Notes under the pieces: generated by a model | The model's database searches: none | What the model saw: the letters and a program-made list of their open reading frames with translations, nothing else | What the model was told of the DNA's origin: nothing | Assembly: GCA_015067185.1 (NCBI GenBank) | Contig: SVMZ01000009.1 | Location: forward strand, 28,393 to 92,392 | Reading direction: 5' to 3' | DNA: 64,000 nt | From: Oscillospiraceae bacterium | GTDB taxonomy: Bacteria; Bacillota; Clostridia; Oscillospirales; Ruminococcaceae | Translations under genes and position numbers: made by a program | In this document: in pieces, positions 35,546 through 44,383 of the stretch | Position numbering within the stretch: position 1 is the first letter of the stretch | Layout of the letters: each line of letters opens with the position of its first letter

Positions 35546-35687
35546 TTATAATTGCAAAAAATACAAAGAAAAAGCAAAGAATGGAAAGAGAGTGGCGGTT
35601 GTGAGGAGAGTGTGAGAGAATGATCTTCTGTGGAAGGTGTGCCGAAGATCGTTACTTCTGTGTATATCTGTGCATAAAAGGAGAATA

Positions 35688-35716
35688 TTGACACTGGACT
35701 GACGCTAAGGTATAAT
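35688..35716 (+). promoter_or_regulatory. Consensus sigma-A promoter of the LarA-like gene
   Basis: TTGACA, exactly 17 bases, TATAAT: both hexamers are perfect, the only such promoter in the window. The divergent promoter at 35517-35545 lies about 140 bases away. Confidence 0.8.
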
Positions 35717-35766
35717 GGAGAAAAGTTGTCGAAATCAGTTTATATCGATAAAAGAAAATATGGGAA

Positions 35767-37053
35767 ATGATGGGTTGCAGAATGATGAAGAGTAAATTGC
35801 TGAAAAAATGCGGAGAATTTATAGACTGCGAGGAAATATATAAAATTATAGCGGAAGAAGTAGCGGACCATGCCGGGGAGTGCAGCCGCGACAGAATGCA
35901 GCGGAGGGTGTTGATCATTCCGCCCGACTATACACGTTGTTATTCCATGGCAGGAATCATTACGCAGGCGCTCTATCGGGAATATGAAAAAATAGGCGTA
36001 ATGGCAGATGTTCTGCCTGCTGTCGGCACACATATGCAAATGAGCGGTGAAGAAAAGGAAAAGATGTTTGGTGATATTCCGGCAGAACGTTTTTTGACGC
36101 ACGATTGGAAGAAGGACTGTGTATCCGTGGGAACTGTTCCAAAGGAATATGTGGAAGCTGTTTCTGAAGGAATTATGTCTGAAGAAATTCCGGTGACGTT
36201 GGATGAAAAAATTGTCAATCGGGGATATTGGAAGATCTATTCGGTGGGGCAGGTTGTACCGCATGAGGTGGTGGGGATGGCCAACCATGCCAAGAACCTT
36301 TTTGTGGGATGCGGAGGACGCGAATTTATTAATGCAACCCATATTTTGGGTGCTGTATATGGTATGGAAAAAATCATTGGGAAAAGCGAAACACCGCCTA
36401 GAAAGCTTTTTGATTATGCCGCAGACCTTGTGAAGGAACTGCCGCTGACTTATATCCAGACTGTTGTGGGTATGGAAGAAGGAGAAGCGGAGCTCAAAGG
36501 AATATTTATCAGCGAGGGACGGAAAGCCTTTGAAGAGGCGGCAATGCTTGCTGAAAAGGTCAACATCATCCATACACCAAAGCGCTACAAAAAAGTAGTG
36601 GCCCGTTTGGATGAGAATGAATTCAAGAGCACCTGGGTAGGGAATAAGGCGGTTTACCGTACAAGAATGATGGTGGATGACGGAGGTGAACTGATTATTT
36701 TGGCGCCCGGCGTGGAGATGTTCGGCGAAAACGAAGAGACTGATACACAGATCCGCAGGTATGGTTATAAAGGAAGAGACTATGTGCTCAGAGCGATGAA
36801 CAAAAATAATGATCTAAGCCGTATGTCGGCGGCTCATTTGATTCACGGATCATCCGATGGCAGATTTAAGATAACCTATTGTACAGAAAAGCTCTCGAAG
36901 GAAGAGATTGAGGGTGTAGGTTATGCCTGGATGAGTGTGAATGAGGCGGAAAGCCTGTACAGCGGTCTGAAAGAAGGAGTAAATGAGAAAAACGGAGAAG
37001 AAATCTATTTCGTTGGTGCTCCGGCAATGGGATTGTGGGCATGCAAAGAGTGA
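35767..37053 (+). CDS. LarA-like nickel-pincer racemase/epimerase (DUF2088)
   Basis: A 428-residue lactate-racemase homolog. PPDYTR (52-57) and GTHMQMS (H89), the PHEVVGMANHAKNLFVG region (H166, K177) and INATH (H191) align with the LarA positions that bind lactate and the covalent nickel-pincer nucleotide (LarA H108, H174, K184, H200 from memory). LarA paralogs racemise or epimerise other 2-hydroxy acids, so the substrate is open; the neighbouring KDG kinase suggests sugar acids. No larB, larC or larE is in the window. The start is ambiguous: ATGs at 35767, 35770 and 35782 all have poor Shine-Dalgarno sequences. Confidence 0.82.
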   Translation: MMGCRMMKSKLLKKCGEFIDCEEIYKIIAEEVADHAGECSRDRMQRRVLIIPPDYTRCYSMAGIITQALYREYEKIGVMADVLPAVGTHMQMSGEEKEKMFGDIPAERFLTHDWKKDCVSVGTVPKEYVEAVSEGIMSEEIPVTLDEKIVNRGYWKIYSVGQVVPHEVVGMANHAKNLFVGCGGREFINATHILGAVYGMEKIIGKSETPPRKLFDYAADLVKELPLTYIQTVVGMEEGEAELKGIFISEGRKAFEEAAMLAEKVNIIHTPKRYKKVVARLDENEFKSTWVGNKAVYRTRMMVDDGGELIILAPGVEMFGENEETDTQIRRYGYKGRDYVLRAMNKNNDLSRMSAAHLIHGSSDGRFKITYCTEKLSKEEIEGVGYAWMSVNEAESLYSGLKEGVNEKNGEEIYFVGAPAMGLWACKE

Positions 37054-37137
37054 ATTGCTGCTGTTATAGTGAAAAATATAATAGCGTATTTCATAAAAAT
37101 GTTGCAATTTGTTTGTTTAAAATACCATGAAAATCCG

Positions 37138-37166
37138 TTGATTTTTCATTGGAAAACCGTTATGAT
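37138..37166 (+). promoter_or_regulatory. Promoter of the lipoprotein gene
   Basis: TTGATT, 17-base spacer, TATGAT; about 150 bases before the lipoprotein ATG. Confidence 0.5.
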
Positions 37167-37231
37167 AGAGTTGTCATCGGGAATGGCCATATCCGATGAT
37201 ATCCTAAAACAGGAGGTGTGTAAAAAGAGGT

Positions 37232-37318
37232 GTGACGGAAGAGGAGTATAAAACACTCGGTGAAGTAAAAGAAGTCGACGCTTTACAAAACCGTGTACGC
37301 CTGAAGAAGAAAGGATGA
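37232..37318 (+). CDS. Possible 28-residue leader ORF
   Basis: A GTG-started frame reading VTEEEYKTLGEVKEVDAL then QNRVRLKKKG and TGA, in the leader of the lipoprotein mRNA. The peptide is strongly charged and codon use is normal. Against it: the nearest good Shine-Dalgarno, AGGAGG, is 15 bases away. Its stop lies 5 bases before the lipoprotein ATG, so coupling is possible. Not a recognised family. Confidence 0.3.
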   Translation: MTEEEYKTLGEVKEVDALQNRVRLKKKG

Positions 37319-37323
37319 TATCA

Positions 37324-38112
37324 ATGAAGAAAATGAAAAATAGTAAACTGATAATAATATTTGCATTGCTGCTTGTACTGGTGCTGTCTTTTTACGGTTG
37401 TTCCAAAAACAAGACAGATGACTCTGACGAGAGCAGAGTGGAGGAGTCGGTTCTTTCACAGGATGCAGAAACGGAATCTGAGTCTTCGCTTCAGGATGAG
37501 AACGAAGAAGTAGCGGCAGAGCCGGATGCGGATCAGCTGCAACTGATGAAGACCTTTGCAAGAGCATTCTATGGAAGTGAAAGTGTCCGCAACATTGCTT
37601 ATGTCAATGAGAGCGAACACGATGGTACCACCTACAGTGTTTACCGTTTCACAAATATCATTGGGGATGAAATAACAGTACATCTGGCAGATGATGTGGC
37701 GGTGACCAAAGATATGTACATTGTGGATTATATCGGAGAAGATGGGACAGAGATTCTGCGGAAGGTTTATTTTGATGAAGCGGTCTGGCTTGGAGAGAGC
37801 GTGACCGGAACGGAATACACCGATGCGGAATATGCTGAATTTGCATCCGAATTGGCGGAGAACTTTGCGGAAGAGAAAGATGAGCGGGTTTCCGTGGAAT
37901 ACATTGGGAACAAGATCATTCACAACAGAGAGCTTCGTATTTATTTAGTATCCGATGGAACAAGAATTGCTTTTGATGATAAAATGAATAACAGCTGCCG
38001 TAGCGAAAGCGAGGAGGACGATACATTTATCGGAATTCTTGAGGAAGAAGACGGAAGCTACATACTGAATCCTGAGGAAGTGGATGAGGATGCGGAGATC
38101 GGCGAAGCATGA
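37324..38112 (+). CDS. Secreted lipoprotein of unknown function
   Basis: A 262-residue predicted lipoprotein: basic start MKKMKNSKL, hydrophobic core, lipobox LSFYGC with lipidated C26. A 45-residue acidic/Ser-rich linker follows, then a globular domain with YSVYRFTNIIGDEITVHLAD and DEAVWLGESVTGTEYTDAEY, and an acidic tail. No family recognised. AAAGGA lies 9 bases before the ATG at 37324. It is followed by a terminator, so it is a single-gene unit, perhaps with the small leader ORF. Confidence 0.85.
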   Translation: MKKMKNSKLIIIFALLLVLVLSFYGCSKNKTDDSDESRVEESVLSQDAETESESSLQDENEEVAAEPDADQLQLMKTFARAFYGSESVRNIAYVNESEHDGTTYSVYRFTNIIGDEITVHLADDVAVTKDMYIVDYIGEDGTEILRKVYFDEAVWLGESVTGTEYTDAEYAEFASELAENFAEEKDERVSVEYIGNKIIHNRELRIYLVSDGTRIAFDDKMNNSCRSESEEDDTFIGILEEEDGSYILNPEEVDEDAEIGEA

Positions 38113-38147
38113 TGACATTGCATAATTGAAAAGATGAATTTGGAATG

Positions 38148-38184
38148 GAAAGCATATGGTTTCGCACCATGTGCTTTCTTTTTG
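38148..38184 (+). terminator. Terminator of the lipoprotein gene
   Basis: GAAAGCATATGGT / ACCATGTGCTTTC (one mismatch, wobble) with a TTCGC loop and TTTTTT tail. Confidence 0.9.
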
Positions 38185-38209
38185 CAGAATGCGTTTGATT
38201 CTGTTTTAC

Positions 38210-38238
38210 TTGCAATAACGCATGGTTGAGGGTATAAT
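38210..38238 (+). promoter_or_regulatory. Promoter of the nucleoside hydrolase gene
   Basis: TTGCAA, 17-base spacer, TATAAT, 29 bases before the ATG. Confidence 0.65.
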
Positions 38239-38267
38239 TAGAATCAAAGAGAACAGGAGGAAGGAAA

Positions 38268-39176
38268 ATGAGAAAGTTTGATGGATTGCTGCCAATCGGC
38301 AATGGAGATGTTGTTATATTGGATACGGATATTGGCAGTGATTGCGATGATTGCGGAGCGCTTGCGGTGTTGGTATACGGCTGCGAACAATGTGGTGCCA
38401 GGATAGGCGCAGTAATCAATGATACAGATAACCCGTATGGCTGTGGAACGATTGAGGCTATCCTTTCCTATTATGGGTATGAGCTGCCGATAGGAATGAC
38501 CACAGACCGCGGATTTATGGGTGTGGATGATCCGGTCAATATCAAATACAATAAGCCGGTAGCCGAGCAGTTTTCAGAAAAATTCCGAAAGGGAGAATTG
38601 AAAACAAGAACAGCGCTGGAGGTTTACCGTGAGGTGCTGAAAAAGGCAGAAGATAAGCAGGTTGTGCTGATAACTATTGGTTTTCTCAACACAGCAGCGG
38701 AAATTTTGCAGGCGGAGCCGGCATTGTTTAAAGAAAAGGTACGGTGTGTAGTCTCTATGGCGGGGGATTTTGAGGATGTTTCCCGTCCGGAATGGAATGT
38801 GGTCAAGCAGCCGATGGCAGCAAAGATGTTTTATGAAAACTGCCCGGTTCCCGTGTTTTTTAATGGCGTTGAGATCGGAAACCGTTTTAAAACAGGATTT
38901 GAGGTGTTGATGCCGAAAAATCCGGTTTCTGTGGCATATCAGATCCATAGTGGTGGAATGCGAGCCAGTTTTGACCCTGCAGCAGTTGATTTTGCTTTTT
39001 GCGGAGTGGGAGAAGATTGGGAAATTTCCGATGAGTTCGCAGTTGAAATTATGGAGAATGGTGCCATGAAGCTGCATAAGGCTGAAAATGCCAACGCATG
39101 CTATGTCCGTTTTGCTTCGGAGGAGGCGATAGAGCGGATACAGAAACGGTTGAATAGTATATATATTCAGAGATAA
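38268..39176 (+). CDS. Nucleoside hydrolase (IUNH family)
   Basis: A 302-residue protein of the inosine-uridine nucleoside hydrolase fold. The calcium-binding N-terminal Asp cluster is present as DTDIGSDCDD, with INDTDN later; a second conserved region is VVLITIGFLNTAAEI. It would cleave N-glycosidic bonds of nucleosides in the cytoplasm. It is diverged (extra Cys in the Asp cluster; no clear GGxxxxxGN), so a non-nucleoside riboside is possible. AGGAGGAAGG precedes the ATG. Own promoter and terminator. Confidence 0.8.
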   Translation: MRKFDGLLPIGNGDVVILDTDIGSDCDDCGALAVLVYGCEQCGARIGAVINDTDNPYGCGTIEAILSYYGYELPIGMTTDRGFMGVDDPVNIKYNKPVAEQFSEKFRKGELKTRTALEVYREVLKKAEDKQVVLITIGFLNTAAEILQAEPALFKEKVRCVVSMAGDFEDVSRPEWNVVKQPMAAKMFYENCPVPVFFNGVEIGNRFKTGFEVLMPKNPVSVAYQIHSGGMRASFDPAAVDFAFCGVGEDWEISDEFAVEIMENGAMKLHKAENANACYVRFASEEAIERIQKRLNSIYIQR

Positions 39177-39181
39177 AAACA

Positions 39182-39213
39182 ACGGACTGTCCGATGCGGA
39201 CAGTCCGTTTATA
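39182..39213. terminator. Bidirectional terminator between convergent genes
   Basis: A perfect 12-bp stem ACGGACTGTCCG / CGGACAGTCCGT with an ATG loop, T-rich on the plus side. Confidence 0.88.
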
Positions 39214-39234
39214 GTATAACAGGGATTAGCAGAA

Positions 39235-40359
39235 TCATTTCCGATTTGTGTTCAAACCGGAGAAAACATAAATTCTTGAGGTATCTCCCCAGGGATGATG
39301 CCCATAGCCGATGAAATGCCAACCATAACGCTCATAAAAGCCTTGAAGGTCGGTGCAGAGATAGAGGTTCTCATATCCGAACCGAGCGGCATCCTCTTTC
39401 ACACGGTTGATGAGAATACCGGCAAGTCCGCGGCAACGCCATTCCGGCTCGATATAAAGAGCACAGAGGTAGGGGCCGATATCCATGCGGCTGACAAAAT
39501 CGTTGGGGATAATACCGGTTCCACCGATAATATTGTCATGACTATCCGTCATGAGATACCACTGAGGCAGCGTAGAGGTACTGTTGAGACTATTGGTAAT
39601 ACAATCATCATAGATTTCACGGGCAACACCAAATTTTTGAGGGAAATAGCGAATGGCTCTTTCGGCGTATTCGGGATATTTTCTGACAGAAACAATGCGG
39701 GGAAGTTTGCGGGCGACAATAATACTGGTACCTCCCTCGCGCCAGATGTGAGATACCTCACCAAAACCGGCTTTGCGGAGCATGGTTATTTGATTATTTA
39801 TTGTACAAGGAGTATCGAAATGGTAGAGTTCTCCTTTTTGTATATTTTGGATATGGCGCAGACGGGCACTTTCCGCAAACAATTCGTCCTCCTCAGATTG
39901 AGTAAGCACCATGTAATCTCCTTCAATATAAAGAGCGCCGGGACGCAGAGCAGCGAAAATGTTTTTATATATGTCCAGCTTTTCGGAGTGGGAAAAATGA
40001 TGCAGAGTCTCGAAAGAGATGGCGGCATCATAGAGATCGCACCCAAAATCCATATCAATATAGCTGCCGCAAATCAAATTCAAATTTTTATCGGGGAATT
40101 TTCCGTGAAGACGGTCAAGCATGGGGGCAGAGAGATCTACACCGGTTACGGAAAGATCGGGGAGGCGTTCCAAAATAGGTTCCAGTTCCAATCCGGTGCC
40201 GCAGCCGAGATCCAGAAGTTTTTTTACACCGGAGGGAATGTGTTTGGCAACAATTTGGTATCCTTCCTTGCAGCCAACAACATGGTTGAGCATATGCTCG
40301 TCGTAATCGGCAAGACGCGAGGCAAAAAATTCATCCATTTTTTCGAGACGCTCGGACAT
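39235..40359 (-). CDS. Fused SAM methyltransferase - GNAT acetyltransferase
   Basis: A 374-residue two-domain protein. Residues 1-200 are a class I methyltransferase: motif I LLDLGCGTG (48-56), motif II VTGVDLSAPM, AAISFETLHHF, LRPGALYIEGDY. Residues about 230-374 are a GNAT domain with the acetyl-CoA loop in IEPEWRCRGLAGILINR and the closing LCTDLQGFYERYGW. Either part alone is common; the fusion is less so. Small-molecule modification, perhaps antibiotic or metabolite tailoring, is only a guess. AGGAGG before the ATG; 38 bases after the DHHW gene, so probably co-transcribed with the O-acylation genes. Confidence 0.87.
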   Translation of the reverse strand: MSERLEKMDEFFASRLADYDEHMLNHVVGCKEGYQIVAKHIPSGVKKLLDLGCGTGLELEPILERLPDLSVTGVDLSAPMLDRLHGKFPDKNLNLICGSYIDMDFGCDLYDAAISFETLHHFSHSEKLDIYKNIFAALRPGALYIEGDYMVLTQSEEDELFAESARLRHIQNIQKGELYHFDTPCTINNQITMLRKAGFGEVSHIWREGGTSIIVARKLPRIVSVRKYPEYAERAIRYFPQKFGVAREIYDDCITNSLNSTSTLPQWYLMTDSHDNIIGGTGIIPNDFVSRMDIGPYLCALYIEPEWRCRGLAGILINRVKEDAARFGYENLYLCTDLQGFYERYGWHFIGYGHHPWGDTSRIYVFSGLNTNRK

Positions 40360-40397
40360 GATAAGTTCCTCCTGTATTATATTCTTTAGAGTGAGTA

Positions 40398-41522
40398 TCA
40401 GTAGGTGATGTTAATAATATTTGTGTCTTCCGCAAAGTTCATGAAGTTATAGAGTATAAGGATTTCATCAAATTCAATTTCGGCCATAATGGAAGAAAGG
40501 GGGATTTCTGTGTATCTGGGGTCAACAATATATACTTCATCAAAGGAAGCTGCATAGAACGGTGCAATCTCATTGCCAAAAGAGTCTTTGATCAGAAGCA
40601 GACGGGTAGGATTTTCGTTTTCTTCTGTGGAGCGGATGACGGTGAGACTGTTGTTGCCGTGGAGAAATGCGGCATATTTATCCCGTTGGCGGAACATTTC
40701 GGTGTTATACATTCCATCTACCGGTTTGTTATTGACAGAAACCTCTTTATTGGGAATATCATAATAGGTAATGATGTCCGGTTTGGCAGCGTGATATTTA
40801 GTTTTGGAGTAGTGGGTACCGTAAAAAGCTTCTACTTCATGGGCAGAGAATTTATCAAGAGATACCGGCTCCAGTCCAATCTGTTTCATATGCTCGCAGT
40901 AGACCAGATAGGCGCCGTAAGTGGTGTAATGGTGGTCGGTGCGGTAGTAGATGTATTGATCACTGTGCTTAGCAAGGGTATCAGAAACGTCCAAACCCTG
41001 GGCAGAATCAAGAGAAGCATAGATTTCTTCAATATAGGGCTGCTGATCCACATTTTTAAGACCGGAGGGAAGCTTATTCCCGAGTATCTCATAGGAATTG
41101 GGGACGACGATAAGGGTGGTATTGGGTGTGTACTTCTCTGTGAATTGGTTGATGAAGTTCACATTGTTTTGAATTCGGCGCTCATTGACAGAGTAATACT
41201 TTTCAAACATATATCCGTCATCCCCATAGACAATGCCATTGTTCTCTGTCTTTCCAAGCAGGGATTCTGCGTAGGATTTTGTATCGATCCAAAAGTCTCT
41301 GAGTATAAATTGATCGTTAATATACTCTTCGTAATCAGAAGAATATCTGCCGCTGATTAGATTTTTTACAGTTATCTTTGGCGCAGAGGCAAGAGGGCGG
41401 TTTTCGGTTTCGGAATAGTCACGGTCAGGAGTGACGACATCAAGGACAGAGAAAAGAAAAAGAAAGACCGAAAAGAAAAGGATGATAATCAGTGCATGGT
41501 TTTTCTTGAAAAAGTTTCGCAA
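40398..41522 (-). CDS. DHHW-family protein (AlgJ/DltD-like acyltransfer partner)
   Basis: A 374-residue protein with one N-terminal membrane segment (ALIIILFFSVFLFLFSVLDVV, 10-30) and an extracytoplasmic SGNH-like domain. The DHH motif at 196-198 (YYRTDHHYTTYGAY) and LLIKDSFGNEIAPF (catalytic Ser block) mark the DHHW/AlgX group, which finishes O-acetylation of exported polysaccharides together with an MBOAT protein. Exactly that partner lies upstream. The start codon is TTG with GGAGG 7 bases before it. Confidence 0.88.
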   Translation of the reverse strand: MRNFFKKNHALIIILFFSVFLFLFSVLDVVTPDRDYSETENRPLASAPKITVKNLISGRYSSDYEEYINDQFILRDFWIDTKSYAESLLGKTENNGIVYGDDGYMFEKYYSVNERRIQNNVNFINQFTEKYTPNTTLIVVPNSYEILGNKLPSGLKNVDQQPYIEEIYASLDSAQGLDVSDTLAKHSDQYIYYRTDHHYTTYGAYLVYCEHMKQIGLEPVSLDKFSAHEVEAFYGTHYSKTKYHAAKPDIITYYDIPNKEVSVNNKPVDGMYNTEMFRQRDKYAAFLHGNNSLTVIRSTEENENPTRLLLIKDSFGNEIAPFYAASFDEVYIVDPRYTEIPLSSIMAEIEFDEILILYNFMNFAEDTNIINITY

Positions 41523-41550
41523 AATAATTCCTCCGTAAAATGGAAATCAT

Positions 41551-42939
41551 TCAGAAGCGGAAATAAAGGAAAGGATTGTAGGTGGAATCCACAAGATAGC
41601 TGACACAGAGGAAGAGAATCACACCTAAAGAGAGAAGATCCAGAACCAGGTGTTTTTTGAGCTTGTCGTAGATCTTTTGGACGAGGGGGATGCAGAAGAA
41701 AATAGCGATGACAAGAGAAACGGCATAATTGCGCAGATAATAGATCCAGTCTGAGCCACCGGTAAAGTTGAACAGGCGGACGAAAAATTGTCCGAGGCGG
41801 GACATATCGGTGATGTCAAACAGCGCCCAGCTGAGTACAAGAATAAACAGGGTATAGATGTGGGGCCAGACTTTGCCCTTTTGCAGATATGGCATCAACC
41901 AGCGTTTCTCAAGAGAAATGAGCACGAAGAAGAGGAGCCCCCAGAGAAGGAAATTCCAGTTGGCACCGTGCCAGAAGCCGGTAGCAGCCCAGGTGATGAG
42001 AAGATTGATTACGGTGCGGGTGTAACCTTTACGGTTGCCGCCAAGGGGAATATAGAGATATTCACGGAACCAGGAGCCAAGGGTGATGTGCCAGCGACGC
42101 CAGAATTCGGTGAAGCTTTTGGAGATATAAGGAAAGTTGAAGTTTGCGGGGAAGTCAAAGCCTAACAGTTTGCCCAAGCCGATGGCCATCAGGGAGTAGC
42201 CGCTGAAATCAAAATAAATCTGCAGGGAGAAGGCAATAATTCCAAGCCATGCCAACGGAGAGGATATGTTTTCGAAACCAAGCTCATTGACTTGTGTCCA
42301 GAGGGCTCCCACGTTGTTGGCAATGAGTACCTTTTTGCCGAGACCGAAGATGAAAAAGCGGATGCCGTCCAAAAGACGCTGTTTGTCAATTTTACGCTCA
42401 CGCAAGGCGGCGGCAACATCTTCATAGAGGACGATGGGGCCAGCGATCAGCTGCGGGAACAGCACGACGAAAGCAGCCAGGTTGATGATGTTGTGCTCGG
42501 CCTTTACCTTTCCGCGATAAACATCGATGGTATAGGCCATGGTTTGGAAGGTGTAAAAGCTGATGCCGAGAGGTAAGGTCAGCTTGAGTAGTGGGATGGC
42601 GCAGCCAAAGAGGGCGTTGATGTTGGAGATAAAGAAATCGGAATATTTGAAAAAAATCAGACAGCCGAGATCAAAGAAAATGGCGAAAACGATCATCCAG
42701 TTGGCCAGGGCCCGTTTTTCCCGATATTTATCAATAACAATAGCCAACAGGTAATTGATGAGAATACAGGCGATCATGATGGGGAAATACTTCGGTTCTC
42801 CCCAGGAATAGAAAAACAGGCTTGCTGCAAGCAAAACAAAATTTTTAAGTTTTTTGGGGACGACATAATATATCAGGAGAGTGATTGGCAAAAATTTAAA
42901 AAGAAAGAGGATGCTGCTGAAAATCAATTGGTACACCAC
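41551..42939 (-). CDS. MBOAT O-acyltransferase (AlgI/DltB-like)
   Basis: A 462-residue protein with about 11-12 membrane segments. The MBOAT signatures are PLGISFYTFQTMAY (123-136), SFTEFWRRWHITLGSWFR and the catalytic His324 in GFWHGANW. It moves acyl groups from a cytoplasmic donor across the membrane for transfer by the DHHW partner onto an exopolysaccharide or wall polymer. The start is one of two adjacent GTG codons with only a weak Shine-Dalgarno, and a strong promoter close by. Confidence 0.92.
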   Translation of the reverse strand: MVYQLIFSSILFLFKFLPITLLIYYVVPKKLKNFVLLAASLFFYSWGEPKYFPIMIACILINYLLAIVIDKYREKRALANWMIVFAIFFDLGCLIFFKYSDFFISNINALFGCAIPLLKLTLPLGISFYTFQTMAYTIDVYRGKVKAEHNIINLAAFVVLFPQLIAGPIVLYEDVAAALRERKIDKQRLLDGIRFFIFGLGKKVLIANNVGALWTQVNELGFENISSPLAWLGIIAFSLQIYFDFSGYSLMAIGLGKLLGFDFPANFNFPYISKSFTEFWRRWHITLGSWFREYLYIPLGGNRKGYTRTVINLLITWAATGFWHGANWNFLLWGLLFFVLISLEKRWLMPYLQKGKVWPHIYTLFILVLSWALFDITDMSRLGQFFVRLFNFTGGSDWIYYLRNYAVSLVIAIFFCIPLVQKIYDKLKKHLVLDLLSLGVILFLCVSYLVDSTYNPFLYFRF

Positions 42940-42962
42940 GCTTCAAAAAATCATTCATGGAA

Positions 42963-42991
42963 ATTATAGCATGAAACAGGAACAATTACAA
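42963..42991 (-). promoter_or_regulatory. Promoter of the MBOAT-DHHW operon
   Basis: On the minus strand TTGTAA, 17-base spacer, extended -10 TGCTATAAT. The predicted leader is only about 17 bases. Confidence 0.65.
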
Positions 42992-43057
42992 CGTAAAAAA
43001 GGAGATAAATTTATTATTCATGGATTGAAAATATTCAGAAAAAAGAGGAAGACGCAA

Positions 43058-43090
43058 AAGAAAAACACCTGTGCAGAAGAACAGGTGTTT
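43058..43090 (-). terminator. Terminator of the M14 endopeptidase gene
   Basis: AAACACCTG / CAGGTGTTT with a 10-base loop; on the minus strand TTTTTCTTTT follows. Confidence 0.85.
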
Positions 43091-43102
43091 GATGAAGAGA
43101 AA

Positions 43103-44380
43103 TCAGGCAAGGTCCATTCCCAAGGCAAGAATACCGAGGTTGTCGCGGTATATTTTATCGAACTGACTAAGCGGAAGAGGGCTGACTCCAATCCCGACCT
43201 CGATGGTGTAACCGGGTCGGTTATAATCCTGAATAAACCAATCTTTGTACCCGGCAAAACCGGAGGTATAGGGGGTTTCTTCCAGTGTGTAACCGCTGGC
43301 CTCGCTCATCCGTTTGCCAATCTCATAGGATGAAGGAGGAAGATAATCGAGATATTTCCAGTAGATAATTTCTCCTTGGGTATGATAGGAAAGTGTGAGA
43401 GAAAAGTTATGTTGTCGGGTGAGCAGATATGTGGCCAGAGATTCCCGGGCAGAGAGAGGGGAGGAGCCGACAAAATCCCGGGGAGCAGGTGAGGTAAAAC
43501 CCTGGGAGAACTTGATCTCTCTGGCACGTTCCCAACCGGCAGGATAGTTCAGATTCAGATCAGTTCCTTTAATGTTGGCTTTCCAACCGGAAGGAAAAGA
43601 AATTGAGGGGTAACGGGCTGATATGGCTGCTGCTTTGGTGTAGTCTTCATCACCGGGAGCAATGGCACCGGTAACAAGATCCACTCCGTCGGGATTGACG
43701 AGGGGAGCCATATAAAGGGTGGTTTTATCAAAGATGTGTGAGACAGGAATATTGAAAAGGCGTCCGTTAGACAGATAAGCAGAGGCATATTCCTCTATGA
43801 ATTTGAGAAGAAGGGGAGTGGTAATCCACTCATTGGCATGGTGCGCAGCATTGTAAAAAACTTCGGTGTCACCTGTGCCGATAGTGAGAAGCCGCAGTGG
43901 TTTGCCGAGAACACTGCTGCCGTAAAAGGTGGAGACAATGAAGGGATAACGTGCTTTCAGCCCTTCAGCAATCAATCCGGTTAAAGAGGAGGTGTAGTGT
44001 ATATTGGTGGGCACAAGTGGAAAATCATAGGGAATGGTTAAAACGGTGCCGATGCGAAGATTTTCGGGGATGGCGGAGGGATTGGCTGCAGCAATGGCTG
44101 CAATGCTGCTATGATAGCGTTCGGCAAGCAGAGTGTACGTGTCCCCTGTTTTTACAGTGTGAAGGGTATATCCTCTTAAATAAGGGAAAAGTCTGCGCCA
44201 TGTCTGCGGACCAATAATCCCGTCAGCAGCAAGAGAATTGGCATTCTGAAAAGAGAGTACGCTGTGGTAGGTATCTGAGCCGAAGATGCCGTCTGAGGCA
44301 ATGGGATAGCCGGCTCTGGTAAGGGCAAGCTGAGCGGCTTCCACATCCGGTCCGCGGCTGCCTCGTCTGAGTGTTTTCAT
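43103..44380 (-). CDS. PGBD-LysM-M14 cell-wall endopeptidase
   Basis: A 425-residue modular protein: peptidoglycan-binding domain 1 (1-65; RGSRGPDVEAAQLALTRAGY, GIIGPQTWRRL), LysM (about 71-115; HTVKTGDTYTLLAERYHSS) and zinc carboxypeptidase M14 (about 130-425) with HHANEW (zinc His and Glu), SYHTQGE (third His) and catalytic Glu in YTIEVGIG. The set matches gamma-D-glutamyl-meso-diaminopimelate endopeptidases, including spore cortex enzymes. There is no signal peptide, which fits mother-cell-made spore proteins (inference). Start at 44380; its Shine-Dalgarno (AGGGGG) lies inside the preceding terminator stem. Confidence 0.9.
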   Translation of the reverse strand: MKTLRRGSRGPDVEAAQLALTRAGYPIASDGIFGSDTYHSVLSFQNANSLAADGIIGPQTWRRLFPYLRGYTLHTVKTGDTYTLLAERYHSSIAAIAAANPSAIPENLRIGTVLTIPYDFPLVPTNIHYTSSLTGLIAEGLKARYPFIVSTFYGSSVLGKPLRLLTIGTGDTEVFYNAAHHANEWITTPLLLKFIEEYASAYLSNGRLFNIPVSHIFDKTTLYMAPLVNPDGVDLVTGAIAPGDEDYTKAAAISARYPSISFPSGWKANIKGTDLNLNYPAGWERAREIKFSQGFTSPAPRDFVGSSPLSARESLATYLLTRQHNFSLTLSYHTQGEIIYWKYLDYLPPSSYEIGKRMSEASGYTLEETPYTSGFAGYKDWFIQDYNRPGYTIEVGIGVSPLPLSQFDKIYRDNLGILALGMDLA

Positions 44381-44383
44381 AAA

